Source: Phycisphaerae bacterium (GTDB lineage Bacteria; Planctomycetota; Phycisphaerae; UBA1845). From it: a stretch of DNA of 17,032 bases. The notes below the pieces were generated by a model that was given only the letters and a program-made list of their open reading frames with translations, did no database searches and was not told the DNA's origin. Positions 7,131-14,356 of the stretch are shown here, in pieces; position 1 is the stretch's first letter; each line of letters opens with the position of its first letter. Both the position numbers and the translations under genes were made by a program. The DNA lies in NCBI GenBank assembly GCA_029260155.1, contig JAJDDU010000259.1:1-17032 (forward strand). The letters are read 5' to 3'.

Positions 7131-8126
7131 TCATCCGCAGGGCGATCGCAAGACGTGTTGCACGATGCGCTGTGGGTGAATCAGGCCACCGTCGTATCTT
7201 ACGATCGGCTCGATGGTGGCTGAATGCACGACCTTTCGTAACTCGCCCGCGTAGAGGCCGATGTTGAGCTCGGGGACGATGACCCGGCGAATACGGTCGG
7301 TGACTGCTCGACGTATGGCGATCTCGGGGATGGGCCAGAGGCTAAAGAGCGTCAAACCGGCGACACGTTTGCCGGTCTGGCGAAGTTCGCTGACCGCTTG
7401 GTGTGCCACGGCGCCCGTAAGACCGTAGGCGAGAATCAGCACGTCTGCGCGTGGATCGGCGTCGGCGTTCACTTGTTCGAGATTCTCACGCGCCGCGGAA
7501 ATCTTCATCATGAGATGGGCCGTGTGTCGTTCCAACGCTGCGCCGGTGTGGTCGGCATCGAAGGAAGCTGGCGCCGCTAGGATCGCGGCATCGTCGCCTT
7601 CGAGGTCCAAGTCCTGCTCAGACTGTGCGAGGTGCGGGGAGATCATCAAGATTACAGGCGTGCGAAGGCGCTCGGCGATGTTGAACGCATTACGCGTGAG
7701 GCGATAGGCTGATGCGACATCGGCGGCGGCCCATACCGGCAGTGGGCAACCGCCGGAAACCACGTTGCCCGCGAGCAGAACATCGCCGTCCGGCGCTGCC
7801 GTTGCTCCACTCCCTATGTCGCCGCCGAAGCACAGGACCACAAGCGGTACTTCCGCCGCCTGCGCGAGACCCACATCTTCGCCGCACCGGCCGAGATCGC
7901 GTGCAAAGATCATAGCCATCACCTTCTCGCCCGCCTTGGCTGCGTCGATGCACTGCGCGACGGCTGACGCGCTGTCCTCGGCGCGGATCTTGGTGCAATG
8001 CATGTGATCCCACGCCGTTGAAGAACACGCGCCGATGGTGTCTGCCGCCGATGTCGCGATGAAGCCACAGTTCGCCGTTGACGCGCCGCGTGCGATGGCT
8101 TGGATTGCGGAGAGGAATTCACTCAT
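7131..8126 (-). CDS. Divergent KorA-like alpha subunit of 2-oxoacid:acceptor oxidoreductase (accessory paralogue)
   Basis: 331 residues with the two-part plan of POR/KOR alpha subunits. There is an N-terminal pyrimidine-binding-type domain (about 1-170, ending NAFNIAERLRTPVILMIS, very like KorA). A C-terminal transketolase-C-like domain follows (about 225-331, ILAYGLTGAVAHQAV, then VIVPELNIGLYAGEL). The canonical YPITP(S/Q)(S/T)E block is replaced by GFIATSAAD (21-29). The usual TATSGPG-type loop is replaced by AMIFARDLGRCGED (71-84). By eye, a Thr (25) and the catalytic-position Glu (50, in IRAEDSAS) remain. The full alpha subunit is encoded elsewhere in this operon, so this looks like an extra, perhaps structural or regulatory, subunit. 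It is last in the operon, 81 bp after the beta gene, with no good ribosome binding site and a palindrome in the gap. Family placement is good; the role is inferred. Confidence 0.8.
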   Translation of the reverse strand: MSEFLSAIQAIARGASTANCGFIATSAADTIGACSSTAWDHMHCTKIRAEDSASAVAQCIDAAKAGEKVMAMIFARDLGRCGEDVGLAQAAEVPLVVLCFGGDIGSGATAAPDGDVLLAGNVVSGGCPLPVWAAADVASAYRLTRNAFNIAERLRTPVILMISPHLAQSEQDLDLEGDDAAILAAPASFDADHTGAALERHTAHLMMKISAARENLEQVNADADPRADVLILAYGLTGAVAHQAVSELRQTGKRVAGLTLFSLWPIPEIAIRRAVTDRIRRVIVPELNIGLYAGELRKVVHSATIEPIVRYDGGLIHPQRIVQHVLRSPCG

Positions 8127-8157
8127 GTCGTTGGGTCGGCGTTCGAGCAGGACTCCG

Positions 8158-8175
8158 CGCGGGATAAATCCCGCG
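8158..8175. repeat. Perfect palindrome between the beta-subunit and KorA-like genes
   Basis: CGCGGGATAAATCCCGCG is an exact inverted repeat of 8-bp arms around AA; it folds realistically as a 7-bp stem with a TAAA loop. It occupies the only sizeable gap (81 bp) in the oxidoreductase operon. It could be a REP-like element, an attenuating or processing hairpin, or a partial terminator; no U-tract follows in either direction. Confidence 0.6.
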
Positions 8176-8207
8176 GCTCGGAGGGGCGGTGTCGAGACAG
8201 ATGCGGT

Positions 8208-9134
8208 CTATCGAATCGCGTCATCGGCACTGAACTCGCGCGCCATAACGTCGAGGTATCGCCACTGATCCTCGATCTGCCTAATGAGTTTGTCGGTATC
8301 CAACATGCCGTGTCGGAAGCGCCGCTGACGCGAGACATATTTGTCGACGGCTTCGGGTGTCGGCGGATCGGGGCGGATCGTGACGCGGTAACGCCTCCCG
8401 TCGTGGACTTCGTACAGAGGGAATAGCCCGCAGTCCACGGCATGGCGGACCAACTCTACGCTCTCTTCGGGTTCCGATTTCCATCCGGTGGGACAGGGCG
8501 AATGGATCAACAGGAAACGGAATCCCTGTTTGTCGCGGGCTGTACGCAGCTTTCGGAGGAAATCGTCCCGGTGAGCGATGGACAGCGTGGCGGCATAGGG
8601 AATGCGGTGGGCGGCCATGATGGCCATGATGTCTTTCTTGCGCTCGCTCTTGCCGGCTGGGCTTGTCGTGGTGAAGACGCCTTCGGGCGTGGCGCTGCTG
8701 CGCTGGCCGCCGGTGTTTCCGTAAATCTCGTTGTCGTAGCAAATGTAGATGATGTTCTCGTTACGCTCTGCGGCTGCGGAGAGCGTCGCGATGCCGATGT
8801 CGTAGGTTCCGCCGTCACCGGCCCAGCAGATGACGGGGTTGTCCTCCTGATTCATTTCCGCGACCGCGCTCAACCCGGTCGCGACGGCGGGCGAGCTTGC
8901 GAACGTGCTGGCTGCCACCGGAGCGCTGTACGACGTCGTCGGGAATGCCCCGGCGGTGACAATGCCGCAGCAGGCAGGTATGACCACCAGCGGCATGTGG
9001 CCGTCAAGCGCTTCGCCCAGCCACAGCAAGCCGAGCGACATTCCGCAACCGGCGCAGTTCGTGTTGCCTGCGCGCAGCAAGTGTTCGCATTGCGTCACGC
9101 CGTCGCTCTGTCCTTCGATGGTTGATGTGCTCAC
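8208..9134 (-). CDS. 2-oxoacid:acceptor oxidoreductase beta subunit (TPP-binding, PorB-like)
   Basis: This subunit binds thiamine diphosphate and a 4Fe-4S cluster and carries electrons away from the hydroxyethyl-TPP-type intermediate during CoA-dependent decarboxylation of a 2-oxoacid. In 308 residues it shows NCAGCG (Cys27, Cys30), PACCG (Cys55/56) and SPCPTGW (Cys214) as cluster ligands. The TPP/Mg motif is GDGGTYDIG (107-115) with NEIYGNTGGQRS (135-146). This is the classic PorB pattern with the full ligand set, so it should be active. The GTG at 9134 is chosen because it forms a GTGA overlap with the stop codon of the alpha gene and has AGGTGG just upstream. An in-frame start at 9170 would add 12 Arg-rich residues inside the alpha gene. 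Overlap with alpha implies coupled, stoichiometric synthesis. Confidence 0.93.
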   Translation of the reverse strand: MSTSTIEGQSDGVTQCEHLLRAGNTNCAGCGMSLGLLWLGEALDGHMPLVVIPACCGIVTAGAFPTTSYSAPVAASTFASSPAVATGLSAVAEMNQEDNPVICWAGDGGTYDIGIATLSAAAERNENIIYICYDNEIYGNTGGQRSSATPEGVFTTTSPAGKSERKKDIMAIMAAHRIPYAATLSIAHRDDFLRKLRTARDKQGFRFLLIHSPCPTGWKSEPEESVELVRHAVDCGLFPLYEVHDGRRYRVTIRPDPPTPEAVDKYVSRQRRFRHGMLDTDKLIRQIEDQWRYLDVMAREFSADDAIR

Positions 9135-10306
9135 GCTGCCACCTCTTTCCATACGGGATCGCCGCTGCACTCGCGTTGCAACAGATCCTCCACGATTTCA
9201 TCGAGTGCCTCGGGTGTCACGTCGCCGCCGCCCAAGCCGACTAGATAATCCTGCACGATCGTATCGGATTGATCGCTCAGTGACGTTGCGATCTCCGGCC
9301 AGAAGATGCCGCCCGATCCTGGGGAGTGGTTCCGGTCCAACACGCCGACCCGCTTGACGCCCGAAAGCGCATCGCGAAACGCTTGCCGAGGGAAGGGGCG
9401 GAATAGCTTGGACTTGATCATCCCGATCTTCGTGCCGGCGGTCCGTCGTTCGGCGACCACGCCGCGCAGCGTTCGCGCCATCGTATTGCACGCAACGAGA
9501 ACGGTTTCGGCATCCTCAGTGTGCTCAGCCGCGATCGCCCCATCCGGGCGCCGGCCGAAGACGCCCTCGAATTCGTTGATCGCTTCTTCCAACACGGCGG
9601 GGACGTTTTCCATGGCGTCCTGGATTTCGCGTCTGTGGTGCTCCGTCTCTTTTGGCCAAGTCAATCCGCCGACCGTCGTTGGGCGGTTCACGTTCAATCG
9701 ATGCGGCACGTCGCAGCCGGTCGATAGAAACGCGTCGACTTGTTCCTGCTCGGGCAGATCGACGACCATCTGCGTGTGCGACGTCACAAAGCCGTCCATC
9801 GCGACCATGGTCGGCAGCATGACGCGCGGATCTTCAGCGACGCGGAACGCCAAAAGGATCGTGTCGACTAGATCCTGATGCGAATCGGTGTAGAGCTGAA
9901 GCCACGCGGCGTCGCGCAACGCCAGGCTGTCTCCCTGGTCCACCCAGATGTTCCACGGCGGGCCCAACGTGCGATTCACGGCGACCATCACGATCGGCAG
10001 ACGGTAGAATCCCGCGGCGAAGACGTTTTCCGCCATGTAGGCCAGACCGTTCGATGAACTGGCGGTAAAGGTGCGCGCCCCGCCGAGCGATGCACCCATG
10101 CACACCGCCATCGCGCTGTGTTCGGACTCGACCGGGACTATGCGTCCCTTGCTGAACTCAAATCGCCTCAGGTATTCGATGATCTCAGTCTGCGGCGTGA
10201 TTGGGTACGCCCCGCCCGCACAGCCACGAGCCCGGCGATTGGCTTCACCGGCGAGCGCCAATGCGTGACCTGCGGCGAAGTTACCGGTTACGAGTTTCCG
10301 TGCCAC
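9131..10306 (-). CDS. 2-oxoacid:acceptor oxidoreductase alpha subunit (PorA-like)
   Basis: A 391-residue catalytic alpha subunit holding the pyrimidine end of TPP and much of the substrate pocket. Seen in order: GAYPITPQTE (32-41), the block carrying the substrate-contacting Thr; VESEHSAM (59-66) with the Glu that activates TPP; TASSSNGL (81-88); and the second-domain pattern VLVACNTMARTLRG followed by IKSKLFRPFP, typical of PorA. Late in the chain GVLDRNHSPGSGG is also PorA-like. The start is GTG 10306, with GGGGAGG eight bases upstream, only 12 bp after the stop of the fusion gene. Its stop overlaps the beta gene start. The PorA-type (not KorA-type) motifs favour pyruvate or another small 2-oxoacid, but substrate specificity cannot be fixed from sequence alone. 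Confidence 0.92.
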   Translation of the reverse strand: MARKLVTGNFAAGHALALAGEANRRARGCAGGAYPITPQTEIIEYLRRFEFSKGRIVPVESEHSAMAVCMGASLGGARTFTASSSNGLAYMAENVFAAGFYRLPIVMVAVNRTLGPPWNIWVDQGDSLALRDAAWLQLYTDSHQDLVDTILLAFRVAEDPRVMLPTMVAMDGFVTSHTQMVVDLPEQEQVDAFLSTGCDVPHRLNVNRPTTVGGLTWPKETEHHRREIQDAMENVPAVLEEAINEFEGVFGRRPDGAIAAEHTEDAETVLVACNTMARTLRGVVAERRTAGTKIGMIKSKLFRPFPRQAFRDALSGVKRVGVLDRNHSPGSGGIFWPEIATSLSDQSDTIVQDYLVGLGGGDVTPEALDEIVEDLLQRECSGDPVWKEVAA

Positions 10307-10318
10307 GATGATCCTCCC

Positions 10319-12562
10319 CTACAAGTCCGCCATGTAGATGACGCCACGCGGACACTCCGCTGCGCAGATGCCGCACCCTTTGCAGTACTCGAAATCAACC
10401 TCGTACCCCCCGCCGCTGCGCAGGAGGATTCCCTCCGGGCAATAGTCCATGCAGCGATCGCACACCGTGCACACCCCGCAACTGAAGCATCGCCCTGCCT
10501 CGGCCACCGCCTCCACGCTGTTGTCGGCTGCGCTCAAACCGGACCGCACCTCGGTGAAACTCTGGCGGCGCTCCTTCATGCTCAGCGTCTTGCTCTCTGC
10601 ACGCGGGGCGTGAGAAAACACGTGAGTATGGAGCACATCCGATCCAGCCACCGCCTCCGCCGGCGGGGGAAAGAGGTCTTCGCCACTTAGCGTGCGGTGA
10701 ATGTGCCAAGCTGTGCTGCGTCCACTGCCAATTGCAGCGGTCACCGTGCCGTCGTTTGCTGCGAAATCACCACCGGCGAACACGGGGGCGCCGGTCAATC
10801 CGAGGAGCGATTCTTGATTGCGCACCTCCGATCCTTCCGGAAGGATGGACAGGTCGGAGGATTGGCCCAACGCCAAGAGAACGCGGTCGCACCGCATGTC
10901 GAAGTAAGCGTCCTCACTTGTCTCCTGCTCGGGTCGCGGGCGGCCGGAATCGTCCGGCTCGCCGAGTCGCATGCGCACACAAGTCAGCAGAGGGCCGACG
11001 CCGTCGTGACGCAAACGCACCGGCGAAACCAGCTCGCGCAGGACGATGCCCTCCTCAACAGCTTCCTCGATCTCCTCACGAATCGCGGGCATCTGCTCGC
11101 GCGTGCGGCGGTACACGACCTCCACTTTTGCACCCAATCGCCTGGCGGAACGGGCCGCGTCCATGGCGGTGTTGCCACCACCGATCACGATGACGTGCAA
11201 GCCAGTCAGCGATTCCGGATCAACACGGATTCGATCCAAGAACGCGAGGCCTTGTTCGACGGTTTTGTCGCCTGCTTCGGCGCTGCCATTGCCGAGATCG
11301 ACGGAGCGCAGGTGTTGCAGACCCGTCCCCACGAACACGGCGGAAAACGAGTGCGTCAGGCGGAGCAATTCTTCTTGGTCGACCGACGTACCGGTTTTGA
11401 CTTCGATTCCATGATCGACAATGAACTTGATCTCGCGATCCAGAACGTCACGCGGAAGTCGGTACGCGGGGATGCCGGTACGCATCACACCGCCCAACTC
11501 GCTGTCCCGCTCAAGCAGCGTCACGCGGTAGGCCAGTCGCGCGAGGTGGTACGCAGCGCTGAGACCGGCCGGCCCGGATCCAACGACCGCGACGGTTTCA
11601 TCGCGCCAGCGGTGCGGTTCCCCGACACCGCGGATCGCAACGTGAGGATGACCCTCGTCTGCGGCGAACCGTTCCAGCTCGCGGATGTTGATCGACTCGT
11701 CGAATTCTTGGCGGTTGCAGGCGTCCATACAGGGGGCCGGACACACGCGACCGCAGACGCCGGGCAGCGGCGAAGTCTCCAACAGGATGCGCAGGGCTTC
11801 GTTGTGATCTCCCTTGGCCATCGCCTCGACAAAACCGCGCACGTCGTTGCCCGCGGGACAGCCGTTGTTGCACGGCGGCGCGAGCTGTTGGCGGTGGGGC
11901 TGGCGCGTCGTCCAATCGCCGGTGTGGATTCTCGGATGACCGCCGACTTCGTCATCGAGCAGCCCCATGATCTTGCCGGCTTTCGGTGGCGTCGCGGGCG
12001 CCGCAACGGCGCCCGCCAGTCGTTCGGCGCGCACGGTTTCAAACGCCCTCGTCGCGGCGGTGATGTTTCCGCCGCCGAAGTTCACCTCCGCGAGCGCGCC
12101 GGTTACGTCGTCCAGCGTTAGCCCGAGCACGCGTCCAACCGCGCCGAGCATGGTCGTGTTGACGATCGGAACCGTGCGCGTTCCCAGACCGTTTGTCACC
12201 GCAATTGTGGTTGCATCGATGGTTGCGACTTGGCGGCCGGGAAACAACTCGGCAAACGCGTCCGGCGGTTCGGGGCTGTTCAAGATGACCCAGCCATCGG
12301 GCTTGTGTCCCGTGAGTACGCACGGTGTAGTCAACGTTCGGTCGAGCACAATGACGTGGTCGGGCGTTCGTATCTGGTTGTGGTTGGTGATCTCGACGTC
12401 GTCTATTCGCACGTATGCCTGAAGAGGCGCGCCGGATCGTTCAGCCGCATACACTCCGAAGGCCTGAACGTGTTTCCCCTCAAGGAAGTACGCATTGGCG
12501 ATCAGCTTGGCGAGCGTTACGCCTCCCTGTCCGCCGCGTCCGTAGATGGTCATCTCGATCAT
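10319..12562 (-). CDS. Fusion: POR gamma subunit + GltD-like FAD/NAD(P) oxidoreductase + 8Fe ferredoxin (delta) domain
   Basis: 747 residues joining three electron-transfer parts. Residues 1-185 are the POR gamma domain (IYGRGGQGGVTLAKL, then YAAERSGAPL). Residues 228-305 are the Cys-rich iron-sulfur domain of GltD-type proteins (Cys231, 235, 270, 274, 278, 282). The FAD site is VAVVGSGPAGLSAA (324-337). The NAD(P) site is VIVIGGGNTAMDAA (457-470), followed by VVYRRTREQMP. FAGGDFA (595-601) closes the flavin fold. The tail has two 4Fe-4S motifs: C698-x2-C701-x2-C704-x3-C708-P and C727-x2-C730-x2-C733-x3-C737-P, plus an extra CxxC at 692-695. The ATG at 12562 is chosen for its GGGAGGT ribosome binding site and because the gamma fold begins there. 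It is the first gene of the operon. In phenylglyoxylate:NAD+ oxidoreductase, similar parts occur as separate subunits. NAD(P)+ as acceptor is inferred. Confidence 0.92.
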   Translation of the reverse strand: MIEMTIYGRGGQGGVTLAKLIANAYFLEGKHVQAFGVYAAERSGAPLQAYVRIDDVEITNHNQIRTPDHVIVLDRTLTTPCVLTGHKPDGWVILNSPEPPDAFAELFPGRQVATIDATTIAVTNGLGTRTVPIVNTTMLGAVGRVLGLTLDDVTGALAEVNFGGGNITAATRAFETVRAERLAGAVAAPATPPKAGKIMGLLDDEVGGHPRIHTGDWTTRQPHRQQLAPPCNNGCPAGNDVRGFVEAMAKGDHNEALRILLETSPLPGVCGRVCPAPCMDACNRQEFDESINIRELERFAADEGHPHVAIRGVGEPHRWRDETVAVVGSGPAGLSAAYHLARLAYRVTLLERDSELGGVMRTGIPAYRLPRDVLDREIKFIVDHGIEVKTGTSVDQEELLRLTHSFSAVFVGTGLQHLRSVDLGNGSAEAGDKTVEQGLAFLDRIRVDPESLTGLHVIVIGGGNTAMDAARSARRLGAKVEVVYRRTREQMPAIREEIEEAVEEGIVLRELVSPVRLRHDGVGPLLTCVRMRLGEPDDSGRPRPEQETSEDAYFDMRCDRVLLALGQSSDLSILPEGSEVRNQESLLGLTGAPVFAGGDFAANDGTVTAAIGSGRSTAWHIHRTLSGEDLFPPPAEAVAGSDVLHTHVFSHAPRAESKTLSMKERRQSFTEVRSGLSAADNSVEAVAEAGRCFSCGVCTVCDRCMDYCPEGILLRSGGGYEVDFEYCKGCGICAAECPRGVIYMADL

Positions 12563-12800
12563 GGTGCGACCTCCCGAGAGTTTCAAAGCGGCGGAACAGC
12601 ACGAGCGGTCGCGCTGCCCCGTATGGGACCGTTCGGCAATTGCCATGCCGCCCGCCGCCGCGGGATCGGTCCGGCGTACAACCGCCTTTCGTCCCAGATC
12701 GGATGATCGTGCGTCAATTCGCACTGCGACTGCGGCATTTGCCTCGCGTACACCGCCGGTGACCACCCGCATTGTCCCGATTAGCGTACACGAAATCGGC

Positions 12801-12820
12801 AGCGTTGTAACGCTTGTCAA
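12801..12820 (-). promoter_or_regulatory. Candidate -35 box with adjoining operator-like palindrome, oxidoreductase operon
   Basis: On the minus strand a consensus TTGACA (12820-12815) is followed directly by AGCGTTACAACGCT (12814-12801), an inverted repeat with 6-bp arms around a 2-base centre. A repressor bound there would cover the promoter spacer. The weakness is that no good -10 box is found at 16-18 bases (GATTTC at best). The leader to the ATG would be about 230 bases. Confidence 0.3.
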
Positions 12821-12949
12821 TTCTCACGACCGACGCCGCCACGCATCGGTTTCTCGCGGCACCAGACCGCCGGCATCCGAGGTCAGCCGTTCGCCTTTGA
12901 AACCCGTCACGGCTGCGCATAGAGGAAGATCGGAAGAAGCCGGGACGCA

Positions 12950-12968
12950 AGTGCCACGCGCTGGCACT
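12950..12968. repeat. Perfect intergenic palindrome
   Basis: AGTGCCACGCGCTGGCACT folds as a 7-bp perfect stem with a CGCGC loop. It lies alone in the middle of a gene-free stretch, 390 bp from the operon start and 260 bp from the DUF1570 gene. The shape fits a dispersed REP-like element; a protein-binding site is also possible. Confidence 0.6.
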
Positions 12969-13190
12969 AAAGACCCTCCGCGCTTCGAACGATGGATGGC
13001 CCGAATGCCTTCGCCAAGCGCGAACCACCAAAGCCTGATGCAATCTCCGCGCGAGGTGATTCCGGGCGATCAGCTGCAATAGCATTTGAACCCGGATTCG
13101 CCGGATAGATTGACTGTGATAACACGGTGCGTGCGTCTTTCTCCTGTGACCGGTGTTCGGAGTCGGAAACGGGGTCCCTGGCCGCGCGAC

Positions 13191-13220
13191 TTGAACTATC
13201 TGGTCGCATCTCCCTACAAT
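13191..13220 (+). promoter_or_regulatory. Candidate promoter of the DUF1570 gene, overlapping its first ATG
   Basis: TTGAAC (13191-13196, one base uncertain) and TACAAT (13215-13220) are separated by about 18 bases. The -10 box overlaps an ATG at 13219, so transcription would begin near 13227, next to the second ATG at 13228. No ribosome binding site precedes either ATG, so a leaderless message is possible. Confidence 0.4.
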
Positions 13221-13227
13221 GCGGCGT

Positions 13228-14337
13228 ATGAACACATCTGTTGGGAATCTTGCACGGTCTTTGGCCGTGGTCTTGGGTTTGCATTTGAGCGGGGCTTGCG
13301 TTGACGGTGCGCAGTTCGATGACAAGCTGAGCGAGGCGACCGATGCGCTGCGGCGGATGGGCGAAGCGCCTGAAGCGGTTCGATCGGCTCATTATCACGT
13401 GCTCTACGTTGGGCGGAAGGAGTTTGCGGACGAGCGCAAACGGGTGCTCGAAAAGGTGCGGAAGAACTTCCTCGGCTTCATGCGTCGGATGCATCTGAAG
13501 ATCAACACAAAACACGAGAAGCTGCTGGTCATCGTTGTGGATACGCAATCCCAGATGCAACGGTTCCACGAGGAAGTGTCACCCGATGACCCTCCGATCC
13601 CAAGCTGGGCGGCGGGCTATTACTCCCCTGAGCACAACTGGGCTGTCTTCTACAACCAGCGCAAGGGGCAGAACGTAGCCGAGACGGAAGAATGGCTTAA
13701 TCGCATGGCCACGAAATTGGTCAACGCGCGGGGTGGTCCTGACACGCGGCTGTACATCAACACACCGACCGGCTGGGTCAAGCGTAGCAAGAGGCAGATC
13801 GGGCAGGACATGACAGCCAAGTGGAAAGAGGTCATAGGTGCGGTGAACGAATTCAACACCGCGCTGACGCAACACGAGGGCGTGCATCAGCTAGCCTTCA
13901 ACGTCGGCGTGCAGCAGAGGGGCGCGCGGTATCCGTTCTGGTTGAGCGAGGGGTTGGCGTGTCAGTTTGAAGTTCCGGCGGCGAAGAAGGGGCGGCGGCG
14001 CATGGGAGCTGCCCGAGTGAACGGACTGCGATTGGCCAAGTTCCGCGAGTCGCAGGCGACGGGGAAGGTCCTTGGTCTGCACAAGTTCTTGGCGCTCGAC
14101 TTGGAGGACTCTGTGGACTCGGTCGAGGCTGCGTACGCCGAGGCGTGGGCGACCTTTGCGTTCTTCTTCAAGCGGTATCCGAAGGAGCTATCCGCCTACG
14201 TCACCCACCTGGCCCAGCGAAAGCCTGCGGCTGAGGGAGAGGAGATCGACGAAGTGGCAGCGTTCGGCAAGTTCTTCGACAAACCGATTCTGGATTTGCA
14301 GGAACAGATGAAGGCACATATCGAGAGACTGAAGTAG
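13228..14337 (+). CDS. DUF1570-like exported protein with HEXXH metallopeptidase motif
   Basis: 369 residues from ATG 13228 (an ATG nine bases earlier overlaps the likely -10 box). Residues 5-25 are a hydrophobic export signal (LARSLAVVLGLHLSGAC). The Cys is not in a perfect lipobox, so lipoprotein status is uncertain. HYHVLYVG and KLLVIVVDTQSQMQRF are typical of the DUF1570 proteins abundant in planctomycetes. ALTQHEGVHQLAFNVG holds HEGVH, a zinc HEXXH motif (His216, Glu217, His220). YPFWLSEGLA supplies Glu241 21 residues later, the gluzincin spacing. YAEAWATFAFF (about 303-313) is the usual following helix. The key residues are intact, so peptidase activity is plausible, but no substrate is known. 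It converges on the Kazal-repeat gene with a 19-bp gap. Confidence 0.82.
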   Translation: MNTSVGNLARSLAVVLGLHLSGACVDGAQFDDKLSEATDALRRMGEAPEAVRSAHYHVLYVGRKEFADERKRVLEKVRKNFLGFMRRMHLKINTKHEKLLVIVVDTQSQMQRFHEEVSPDDPPIPSWAAGYYSPEHNWAVFYNQRKGQNVAETEEWLNRMATKLVNARGGPDTRLYINTPTGWVKRSKRQIGQDMTAKWKEVIGAVNEFNTALTQHEGVHQLAFNVGVQQRGARYPFWLSEGLACQFEVPAAKKGRRRMGAARVNGLRLAKFRESQATGKVLGLHKFLALDLEDSVDSVEAAYAEAWATFAFFFKRYPKELSAYVTHLAQRKPAAEGEEIDEVAAFGKFFDKPILDLQEQMKAHIERLK

Positions 14338-14356
14338 GCTCCGTTCTGCGCTTGCG

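Larger units (their letters stand above)
12563..13227. other. Non-coding region between divergently transcribed operon and DUF1570 gene
   Basis: About 660 bp with no credible gene. Open frames on both strands are Arg/Pro/Ser-rich or are tails of antisense frames. It must hold the control regions of the oxidoreductase operon (leftward) and of the DUF1570 gene (rightward). Candidate sites are listed separately: a TTGACA with an adjoining palindrome (12801-12820), a perfect hairpin (12950-12968) and a promoter (13191-13220). Confidence 0.6.

Noticed and set aside
8442..9125. 227-codon open frame on the plus strand
   Set aside because: Antisense shadow of the TPP-binding beta subunit; Gly/Ala/Val-rich text with no family resemblance.
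10697..12121. 474-codon open frame on the plus strand
   Set aside because: It lies wholly antisense to the gamma/GltD/ferredoxin fusion, whose motifs are unmistakable. Long antisense frames are common in GC-rich genes, and its translation has no recognisable motif.
12563..12820. N-terminal extension of the gamma fusion protein
   Set aside because: The gamma fold begins at ATG 12562, which has a strong GGGAGGT site; the 86 upstream codons show no domain.
12714..13325. 203-codon minus-strand open frame
   Set aside because: Overlaps the start of the DUF1570 gene and a promoter-like region; composition is that of non-coding GC-rich DNA.
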